DNA from: Chromatiales bacterium
GTDB lineage: Bacteria > Pseudomonadota > Gammaproteobacteria > UBA6429 > Thiohalophilaceae
Length of the DNA: 50,657 bases
Assembly: GCA_026984045.1 (NCBI GenBank)
Contig: JALSSV010000059.1
Coordinates: 1 to 50,657 of the forward strand
Direction of reading: 5' to 3'
The position numbers and the translations under genes are program-made. Below, one piece after another: positions 39,962 through 47,900 of the stretch; position 1 is the stretch's first letter, and each line of letters starts with the position of its first letter. The notes under the pieces were generated by a model that saw only the letters and a list, made by a program, of their open reading frames with translations, was not told the DNA's origin and ran no database searches.

Positions 39962-42049
39962 ATGACTGATCTCAGCAAATACCGCAACATCGGCATCTTC
40001 GCCCACGTGGATGCCGGCAAGACCACCACCACCGAGCGTATCCTCAAGCTCACCGGCAAGATCCACAAGACCGGCGAGGTGCACGAGGGCGAGGCCACCA
40101 CCGATTTCATGGAGCAGGAGCGCGAGCGCGGCATCACCATCCAGTCCGCCGCCACCTCCTGTGAGTGGAATGGGCACCGTCTGAACATCATCGACACCCC
40201 CGGACACGTGGACTTCACCATCGAGGTCTATCGTTCCCTGAAGGTGCTCGACGGCGGCGTGGGCGTGTTCTGCGGCAGCGGCGGCGTGGAGCCCCAGTCG
40301 GAGACCAACTGGCGCTATGCCAACGAATCGGAAGTGGCGCGGATCATCTTCGTCAACAAGCTGGATCGCATGGGCGCCGACTTCTACCGCGTGGTCAAGC
40401 AGATCGAGGACGTGCTGGGCGCCAACCCGCTGGTCATGGTGCTGCCCATCGGCATCGAGGACGAGTTCAAGGGCGTGGTGGATCTGCTCAGCCGCAAGGC
40501 CTGGATCTGGGACGATTCCGGCGATCCCACCAAGTACGAGATCACCGAGCCGCCGGCCGAGATGGCCGACCTGGTCGAGGAGTGGCGCGAAAAGCTCATC
40601 GAGACCGCCGTGGAGCAGGACGACGAGATCATGGAGCGCTACCTGGAGGGCGAGGAGCCGTCCATCGAGGAAGTCAAGCGGTGCATTCGCAAGGGCACCA
40701 TCGCCCTGGACTTCTTCCCCACCTACTGCGGCTCGGCCTTCAAGAACAAGGGCGTGCAGCCGGTGCTCGACGCCGTGGTGGATTTCCTGCCCAATCCTAC
40801 CGAGGTCAAGCCCCAGCCCGAAATCGATCTGGAAGGCAACGAGACCGGCGAATACGCCATCGTCGATCCGGAGCGTCCGTTCCGCGCCCTGGCCTTCAAG
40901 ATCATGGACGACCGTTTCGGCGCCCTGACCTTCACCCGGATCTACTCCGGGCGCATCAAGAAGGGCGATACCGTGCTCAACACCGCCACCGGCAAGACCG
41001 AGCGCATCGGCCGCATCGTGGAGATGCACGCCGACTCCCGCGAGGAGCTGGACGCCGCCCAGGCCGGCGACATCGTGGCCCTGATCGGCATGAAGAACGT
41101 GCAGACCGGCCACACCCTCTGCGATCCCAGGAACCCCGCCACCCTCGAGCCCATGGTCTTCCCGGATCCGGTGATCTCCATCGCCATCGCCCCCAAGGAC
41201 AAGGCGGCTTCCGAGAAGCTGGGCGTGGCCCTGGGCAAGATGGTGGCCGAGGATCCCTCCTTCCGCGTCGAGACCGACGAAGACTCGGGCGAGACCATCC
41301 TCAAGGGCATGGGCGAGCTGCACCTGGACATCAAGATCGACATCCTCAAGCGCACCCATGGCGTGGAGGTGGAAGTGGGCGCCCCCCAGGTGGCCTACCG
41401 CGAAACCATCACCCAGCGGGTCGAGGACAGCTACACCCACAAGAAGCAGACCGGCGGCTCCGGCCAGTTCGCCAAGATCGACTACATCATCGAACCGGGC
41501 GAGCCGGGCAGCGGCTTCCAGTTCGAGTCGCAGGTCACCGGCGGCAACGTGCCCCGCGAATTCTGGCCCGCGGTCGAGAAGGGTTTCCAGACCAGCATGG
41601 AAAAGGGCGTGCTCGCCGGCTACCCGACCCTGGACTTCAAGGTCACCCTGGTGGACGGCGGTTACCACCCGGTGGACTCCTCCGCCGTGGCCTATGAAAT
41701 CGCCGCCAAGGCCGCCTACCGCCAGACCATGCCCAAGGCCGGCCCGCAGCTCATGGAACCGATCATGAAGGTCGACGTATTCACCCCCGAGGATCACGTG
41801 GGCGACGTGATCGGCGACCTCAACCGCCGCCGCGGCATGATCAAGGCCCAGGAACCGGGCGCCACCGGCGTACGCATCAAGGCCGAAGTGCCCCTGTCCG
41901 AGATGTTCGGCTACATCGGCGATCTGCGCACCATGACCTCCGGCCGCGGCCAGTTCTCCATGGAGTTTCTCCACTACATGCCGTGCCCCAAGAACGTGGC
42001 CGACGAAGTGATCAAGGAAACTCTGGAGCGCCAGGCCAAGGCAAGCTGA
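39962..42049 (+). CDS. fusA: Elongation factor G, second-type (EF-G2-like)
   Basis: A 695-residue EF-G. The G1 motif AHVDAGKT (residues 14-21), switch II DTPGH and the NKLD guanine motif are intact, followed by domains II-V up to [16 protein letters not shown]. The gene is isolated: none of rpsL, rpsG or tuf is adjacent, unlike the str-operon fusA. Together with wording such as [20 protein letters not shown], this points to the second EF-G copy found in many gammaproteobacteria. EF-G copies divide work between translocation and ribosome recycling; which role it has here is open. Codon use looks strongly biased, as expected for high expression. It has its own promoter (39822-39850) and terminator (42076-42106). 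Confidence 0.95.
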   Translation: MTDLSKYRNIGIFAHVDAGKTTTTERILKLTGKIHKTGEVHEGEATTDFMEQERERGITIQSAATSCEWNGHRLNIIDTPGHVDFTIEVYRSLKVLDGGVGVFCGSGGVEPQSETNWRYANESEVARIIFVNKLDRMGADFYRVVKQIEDVLGANPLVMVLPIGIEDEFKGVVDLLSRKAWIWDDSGDPTKYEITEPPAEMADLVEEWREKLIETAVEQDDEIMERYLEGEEPSIEEVKRCIRKGTIALDFFPTYCGSAFKNKGVQPVLDAVVDFLPNPTEVKPQPEIDLEGNETGEYAIVDPERPFRALAFKIMDDRFGALTFTRIYSGRIKKGDTVLNTATGKTERIGRIVEMHADSREELDAAQAGDIVALIGMKNVQTGHTLCDPRNPATLEPMVFPDPVISIAIAPKDKAASEKLGVALGKMVAEDPSFRVETDEDSGETILKGMGELHLDIKIDILKRTHGVEVEVGAPQVAYRETITQRVEDSYTHKKQTGGSGQFAKIDYIIEPGEPGSGFQFESQVTGGNVPREFWPAVEKGFQTSMEKGVLAGYPTLDFKVTLVDGGYHPVDSSAVAYEIAAKAAYRQTMPKAGPQLMEPIMKVDVFTPEDHVGDVIGDLNRRRGMIKAQEPGATGVRIKAEVPLSEMFGYIGDLRTMTSGRGQFSMEFLHYMPCPKNVADEVIKETLERQAKAS

Positions 42050-42075
42050 AGCCGGCAGCCTGCGCCGCGCAAACG

Positions 42076-42106
42076 GGCCGGGTCGCGCAAGCGGCCCGGC
42101 CTTTTT
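42076..42106 (+). terminator. Rho-independent terminator of the EF-G gene
   Basis: GGCCGGG at 42076-42082 pairs with CCCGGCC at 42095-42101 across a 12-base loop, and TTTTT follows at 42102-42106. It lies 26 bases past the EF-G stop. A stable GC stem with a T-run is the classic intrinsic terminator. No similar structure was found after the eCIS operon. Confidence 0.85.
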
Positions 42107-42121
42107 CGTGTGGTTTCCCGC

Positions 42122-42180
42122 GTAGCCTGGACGCAGGCCCGCAATCCGGGGAAACGCCGTTCCCGGATTCCGCGCACGCA
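42122..42180. repeat. Dispersed intergenic palindromic element
   Basis: Perfect inverted halves AATCCGGG (42143-42150) and CCCGGATT (42162-42169) lie in this stretch. Its right part, 42153-42173, is identical over 21 bases to 35829-35849 and matches 31519-31531 over 12 of 13 bases (CCCGGATTCCGC is identical). Such short dispersed elements between genes are typical of REP/BIME-like or similar non-coding repeats. It falls between the EF-G terminator and the end of the transporter gene. Confidence 0.65.
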
Positions 42181-42211
42181 GCCAACCTGGTTGCGTGTCG
42201 TCCCATGGGTC

Positions 42212-43933
42212 TCAGAAAACGGCGTCGAATGTCAGCCCCGCATAGGTCGTCCATTCGTTGCGGTAGCGGAACGATTCGCTGCCGGCGAGAGGATGGGCGG
42301 CATAGACATGAAAGCGGAAACCATTTCGACGATAATCCAGGCCCAGCCCGCCACCGGCCAGGTGAAAACGCGCCCCCGTCGCCTTGTCGCGTGCCAAACC
42401 CATGTCGAGAAACACGCGTGCGCTCAGTGGGGCGAACACGGAATCTCGCACCCAGTAACGCAGGGGCAGCACCAGATCGTTGCGCAGGTATCCGCCGTCG
42501 TCGCCGGCCACCACGTCGTCCTTGAAACCTCGCACGGAATATTCGCCGCCGACCACGATCTGTTTTTCTCCATACAGCGGATTGTTGCTGTACTGGGCCG
42601 TTAGCGCCGCCTGGTAGGAAAGCGGCGAAGGGCGAGGCCACGACAGGAAATGATTGAAGTAGGCGTAGAGCCTCGCCAGCGCATACTCCGCGCTGGGTGA
42701 GGCGGTATCGGCCCGGTTTCGATCGGACAGGGCGCCGAACCAGGGAACGCCTCGCACCAGCGACGGCGAAAGGATCAAAGTGGATTTTGGGAAATACCGG
42801 GTCTCGACGAGCCCGAAATCCACGGACGCGGTGTCCCGTGAGGAGATACCGACCAGGGTATCGTTGATGTAGTTGCGCCGCTGATTGAACTCGATGCCGC
42901 CTGTCCATTCCCGCTTGAAACGCTGGCTGCGCTGGAACACCTGATTGGTCGAAACGCGGGTCGTCCGTATCCTGCTCTTCGACAGGAAGGTGGCGTTGGC
43001 GCCCTGGATGGTGCGGGTCGTCTCGCCACGGTAATGGCTGGCCTGGTAGAAACCATACCCCCACGGCATGGAAAACGCGGCGCGCAGGGATTGGCTGGCG
43101 CGGGCATCGGGATCGTAGGGAATGCCGCGTTGAATGAAGGCGGTGAGGCTGTCGTTGTATCCCAGCAGGTTTTCCCGGGTGAATTCGATCTGTTGCAGAT
43201 GTTCGCCGGTGGCCTCGATACCGCTGTTGGTGAGCTGGTAGCGGAGTCGCCGGCGACCGCCCGCGGTTTCCGTGAGCAGGATACGGCTGTAGCCGGGCCG
43301 ATCGGCCGGCTCGATGCGCATGCGAAACCGCTGGGAAAACAGTCGGTTGAGTTGCTCCAGTCCCTGATCGAGGGCGTGAATGTCGAGGACATCCCCGGGC
43401 TGTGTCGGAAAGGCGGAACGAATGCGCCGCCGGTCGAATGGCGAATCGCGCCGGGTGCGGATTTCCGCGATGCGGCCTTCGAACACCCAGATTTCCAGGT
43501 TGCCTCTTTCCAGGCTGTCCTGTGGCGACTTGAGCCGTGCACGGGAGGTGATGTAGCCGTTGTCCAGATACCAGCGCTGGATGTCCCGGACGAGCCGGTT
43601 GAGTTCGGTGTTGTTCAGGCAACGGTTCCGATAGGGCGCCAACAGGCGTGCTCGTACCGCTTCAGGCAAGATATCCGCGCCGTACAGCCAGAACTTGCGA
43701 ATCGTCTGGCATCGCCCTTCGGGCAGCAGTTGCACGGTTTCCCCGGGAGCAACCGGGGGCGTGACGGTTTCGGGAAGCGCGCGCAGCCGGCGGGCGGCCT
43801 CTTCGTCGATGCGTTGCTGCTCGGTGCGTTGTTGCTCGAGAATCGTCGGGGAAGGATCCGTAGCCTGCACCGGGGGCGCGATCAGTGCAAGGCCCAACAG
43901 GGCGCCGATGACCGGGACTGGCCGGATCGCCAT
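42212..43933 (-). CDS. FhaC/ShlB-type two-partner secretion outer-membrane transporter (TpsB)
   Basis: A 573-residue TpsB transporter. A signal peptide ends in APPVQA (residue 24). POTRA-type domains follow (about 70-230; VRDIQRWYLDNGYITSRARL is the first POTRA repeat and NLEIWVFEGRIAEI the second). The remainder is a 16-stranded barrel, with the lid motif VRGF at residues 467-470 (R468 in SVRGFKDD) and a C-terminal Phe. It would recognise the N-terminal TPS domain of the divergent exoprotein and move it across the outer membrane. The gene shares a minus-strand operon with the Sel1-repeat protein (22-base gap). Confidence 0.95.
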   Translation of the reverse strand: MAIRPVPVIGALLGLALIAPPVQATDPSPTILEQQRTEQQRIDEEAARRLRALPETVTPPVAPGETVQLLPEGRCQTIRKFWLYGADILPEAVRARLLAPYRNRCLNNTELNRLVRDIQRWYLDNGYITSRARLKSPQDSLERGNLEIWVFEGRIAEIRTRRDSPFDRRRIRSAFPTQPGDVLDIHALDQGLEQLNRLFSQRFRMRIEPADRPGYSRILLTETAGGRRRLRYQLTNSGIEATGEHLQQIEFTRENLLGYNDSLTAFIQRGIPYDPDARASQSLRAAFSMPWGYGFYQASHYRGETTRTIQGANATFLSKSRIRTTRVSTNQVFQRSQRFKREWTGGIEFNQRRNYINDTLVGISSRDTASVDFGLVETRYFPKSTLILSPSLVRGVPWFGALSDRNRADTASPSAEYALARLYAYFNHFLSWPRPSPLSYQAALTAQYSNNPLYGEKQIVVGGEYSVRGFKDDVVAGDDGGYLRNDLVLPLRYWVRDSVFAPLSARVFLDMGLARDKATGARFHLAGGGLGLDYRRNGFRFHVYAAHPLAGSESFRYRNEWTTYAGLTFDAVF

Positions 43934-43955
43934 GAGCCTTTCCCGTCAGGCAGAT

Positions 43956-44783
43956 TCACTGCCTGACCACCGGTTTCCACTCACGCGCTTCTTCCTGGGC
44001 TTTCAGGAGCTGTTCCCTGTCCAGTTTCTCAGTGAGTTCGCGAAGCGGGGGCAAGGCCTTTTCGTAGCCTCTGGCGAGCGCGAGATTGAGGTTCTTGTGC
44101 GCCTGGACCAGATCCTTCACCGTGCCGTCGCCACGCATGTAGCGAATGCCGACTTCGTACAGCGCGTAGGGATGGCCGCGTACCGCTGCCTGAAGGTACC
44201 AGTAGAACGCCTGTTCGGGGTTCTTCTTCGTCCCGATGCCCATCTGGTAATTGCGCGCCAGGCGCAATTGCGCGGGAACGTAACCCTGTTTGGCCGACTT
44301 TTCGAACCAGCGGTTGGCCTCGCGGGGATCCTTGTCCACCACCTTGCCTTCCTGCAGCAGACTGCCGTAGTTGAACTCGGCCTCGGCATTGCCGGCCTCG
44401 GCGGCCCGTTTGAGGAAATCCCTGGCCTTCTCGAAGTCCTGCAATACCCCGGGGGCGCCCAGATAGAGCATGCCGAGCTGGTTCAGCGCCCGGGCCGAGC
44501 CCTTTTCGGCTGCTTTTTCGTATAGCTGGATGGCCCGGCCCATGTTCTGGCGAACCCCGATGCCGCTTTCGTACATTCTGCCCAGATAGAAATAGGCATC
44601 GGTTTCTTCAGCCTTCACGCCCGCCTCGAAGGCCGACAAAGCCTTCTTTACATCATTGATTTCCAGGGCCTTGAGGCCTTTTTGCGTAAATTCGCCGGGG
44701 TCGGCCTGCGCTGGCGAGCCGGCCAGGGCAAGGGTGAAGAGCATGGCTGCGATAAAGGGTTTTTTCGAGCGTGGAAAAGACAT
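43956..44783 (-). CDS. Secreted Sel1/TPR-repeat protein linked to two-partner secretion
   Basis: A 275-residue protein with a Sec signal (ALAGSPAQA, cleaved near residue 27) and Sel1-like repeats. Examples are AYFYLGRMYESGIGVRQNMGRAIQLYEKAAEKG, ALNQLGMLYLGAPGVLQDFEKARDFLKRAAEAG and PYALYEVGIRYMRGDGTVKDLVQAHKNL. It is likely periplasmic, where Sel1 repeats mediate protein contacts. Being first in an operon with the FhaC-type transporter suggests a helper role for the exoprotein, but this is inference. AGGA lies just upstream of the ATG. The start borders a palindrome that fits a CRP/Vfr site. Confidence 0.85.
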   Translation of the reverse strand: MSFPRSKKPFIAAMLFTLALAGSPAQADPGEFTQKGLKALEINDVKKALSAFEAGVKAEETDAYFYLGRMYESGIGVRQNMGRAIQLYEKAAEKGSARALNQLGMLYLGAPGVLQDFEKARDFLKRAAEAGNAEAEFNYGSLLQEGKVVDKDPREANRWFEKSAKQGYVPAQLRLARNYQMGIGTKKNPEQAFYWYLQAAVRGHPYALYEVGIRYMRGDGTVKDLVQAHKNLNLALARGYEKALPPLRELTEKLDREQLLKAQEEAREWKPVVRQ

Positions 44784-44802
44784 GGCGAATATCCTGTGCT
44801 GA

Positions 44803-44830
44803 CAAAAATGTGAAGCCGTTCACATTTTTG
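44803..44830. promoter_or_regulatory. CRP/Vfr-like operator between fhaC operon and fhaB
   Basis: CAAAAATGTGAA (44803-44814) and TTCACATTTTTG (44819-44830) are perfect 12-base inverted halves around GCCG. Within it, AAATGTGA (44806-44813), a six-base spacer and TCACATTT (44820-44827) match the CRP consensus halves exactly. It lies between the divergent Sel1/fhaC operon and the large exoprotein gene, so one site could control both arms. A possible fhaB -10, TATACT, is at 44884-44889, about 68 bases from the centre. The start of each arm was not determined. CRP/Vfr control of fhaB-type genes is known in some bacteria. Confidence 0.75.
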
Positions 44831-44930
44831 AAGGGAAATGCCGGTTTTTGCCTGCCGGAATGGCTCTGCCTGAGAGAGCGGAATATACTACCAGAAAATT
44901 TCCGGACGGCACATTCAGGGGATGAATGAC

Positions 44931-47900
44931 ATGCAGCCCACCCTTTTCAGCCCTTTACGGTTCCTGTTCACGCTCGCCACGCTGCTTGCGGTTTCGATGC
45001 CTGCCCGGTCCGATGGTGTCGCGCCCGATGGCGGCACTCCCACTTCCGTGGATCGGGCGCAAAACGGCGTGCCCGTGGTCAACATCGCCCGTCCGAATGC
45101 CGACGGGGTCTCCCGCAACACCTATTCGGATTTCAACATCCACGGCGAAGGGCTGATCCTCAACAATGCCGACAAGGTCGGCGTCTCCAGGCTGGGCGGG
45201 GCGCTTTTGCCCAATGCCAACTTTCGTTCGGGTGACGGTGCCTCCGTCATTCTCAACGAGGTAACCAGCAGCCGCCTGTCCCATCTGGACGGCTATGCGG
45301 AAATCTTCGGCCGCAAGGCCGAGTTCGTGCTGGCCAACCCCAATGGCATCACCTGCGACGGCTGCGGATTCATCAACACTTCGCGAGCCACGCTCGTCAC
45401 CGGTCGGGAAACCGATCCGCGCGGGCCGCTCGGGCGCTTTTCGCTTGGCCCCGGCAGCATCGCCATTCAGGGTGCCGGCCTCAACGGCAACAATGTGGAC
45501 GACATCGATCTCGTCAGCCGCGTCGTGCAGGTGCAGGCCGAGCTTCAGGCGGCGCGACGCCTCGGGGTTCTCACCGGCAACGAGGCATTCGATTACCGTG
45601 ATCGCAGCGTGATTTCAGGCGCGTCGTCAGCGGGCGCCCCGCCATTGGCCATCGACGCGGCGCGGCTCGGGTCCATGTACGCCGGCCAGATCGAACTGGT
45701 GGCGACCGAGGCGGGCGTGGGCGTGCGCACGGCGGGTCTGCTCGATGGCCGGCAGATCAGCATCCGCAGCCAGGGGGGCGCCGTGGTGGCCGAGGCCCAG
45801 GGGGACACGCTGCAGATGCGTATCCGGGGCATTCTCGATCAACAGGGCGCCTGGCGGGCCGCGCAACGCATCGACATCGAGGCCGGCACGCTCGGCCTGC
45901 GTGACCGGATCGAATCGGATGTGGATCTGCGCCTGCTGCAACGGCAAGGGGACTGGACCCTGCCCGCCCTCCGCGGCGGCACCGGCCTGACGGAGCTGAT
46001 CGCGGATCAGGGCCGGCTGTACATTGAACAGCCGGTGTATGCGGCCGGCGATATCCGCCTCGAGGCGGCTGGCCTCAGCAACCGTGCCACGGTGGGGGCG
46101 CGGAGGAATCTCGACTTGCGCCTTCTGCTGGACGGCGACAACGCCGAGACGGGCCTGCTGTTTGCCGGCCAGGATCTCACGCTCGCCAGCGCTGGCGATT
46201 TCACCAATTTCGGGGAATTGCAGTCGCTGGGCGACATGACGCTCGAAGGCCCGCGCGGCGGCGAGGCGATGGGGCGGTTCCGCAACCTCGGCGGTCGCGT
46301 CTACAGCGGCGGAAACATGGTGCTGCGGGCGGCCGGTATCGAAAACGGCCACAACCTGCAGGACGGCACGCCCACGGAGGTCGGCCAGCGTGATTACGCC
46401 ATGTTGCGGGAATACTTCGGCGATCCGGTGTTGCCTGTGTACACATGGGGGGGGCCGCCAGCCGGCAGCGATCAGCCCGGTTACGACTACCGCATCGATC
46501 CGCAGCGCAACTGGCGGGAGTTCGTCAATCCCGCGCTGCGGCGCGGCCTGATTCAGGCCGACGGCAATCTGCGCATCGAGGCGGGTGATGTGCGCAACAA
46601 CCTGTCCGACATCTTCGCCGGTGGCGATCTCGATATCGTGGTCGGCAACAGCCTGGTCAACAGCGCCGCGACCTTGCGGGAGTCGTTCACCGATTCGTAC
46701 ACGACGATCCGCCGCTGGCGGCATTGCAAACAATTCATCTTCAAATATGACTGTCATGACCACAGCAAGGTCATCACTCATTACCGCCAGGCGGTGCGCG
46801 ATACGACCGACGTGATCCCGGCCACCCTGCAGGCCGGCGGCAACCTGACCATTACCGGCGGGGCGGTCATCGACAATGGCACCCTGGTCGCCAACACCGC
46901 CCCGACCGGCGGCGCCGGGATCGCCGACCCGCTGCGCGGCCTGATCCTGCCGGGCGAGAGCGGGCTGTTCCGTCCCAACCCGGCGCCCGACAGGGCGCAT
47001 CCCTACCTGATCGAGACCGATCCCGAACTCGTCGATGTCTCGCGCCTGTACGGTTCCGCCTATTTTCTCGAGCGCATCGATTACCAGCCAGACGAGGATG
47101 CGGTTCTGTTCCTGGGAGACGCCCTCTACGACCAGCGCCTGATCGCCGATCAGATCCGGGCCCAGCTGGGCCGGCGGTACCTGTATGACGACCTGCTCGA
47201 CGACAACGGCCAGTACCGGCGCCTGGTGGAGCAGGCGGCGCAGGAGCGGGAGCGTCTGGACCTGGCCTTCGGCGAAATGCTCGACGAGGAGCAGATCGCC
47301 GGCCTCGAACAGACCATCCTCTGGTACGAGGCGGTGGAGTACGAGGGCCGGACCGTCTATGTCCCCCGGGTTTACCTCGGGGCGAAGGATCGCGGCCGGG
47401 CGGCTACCGGCAATCGCGGGGCGAAGCTGCAGGGCCGGCGCATCCGTCTCACGGCCGCACAACTGGCCAACCGGGGCCTGATCCTGTCCGAAACCGCCCT
47501 GGAAATCGATACCGGCGGTGATCTGTTCAACGATGGCGGCCGGCTCGAGGCCGGCGGCGACATGCGCCTGGCCGCCGGAGGGGATCTGCGCAGCGCCAGC
47601 CGGGCCTGGCGGTACGACGCCGGGGCCGACATCCGTTCCGGCATCGCCGGCGACGCCGGCATCGAAGCCGGTGGGGATTTGAGCCTGGCCGCCGATGGCG
47701 AACTCCGGCTCACCGCCACCGATCTCATGGCGGGCGGCGATGCCGAGCTGGCCAGCGGCGGAGATCTGGCGCTCGACACCCTCGAACGGGTGGAACGCCG
47801 CAACTGGAACGAGGCCGGCTGGACCAACACTGAGACCCGCGTTACCCATGCGGGAACGGAGTTGCGTGCCGGGGGCGCGGTGCGCCTGGCCAGTGGCAAC

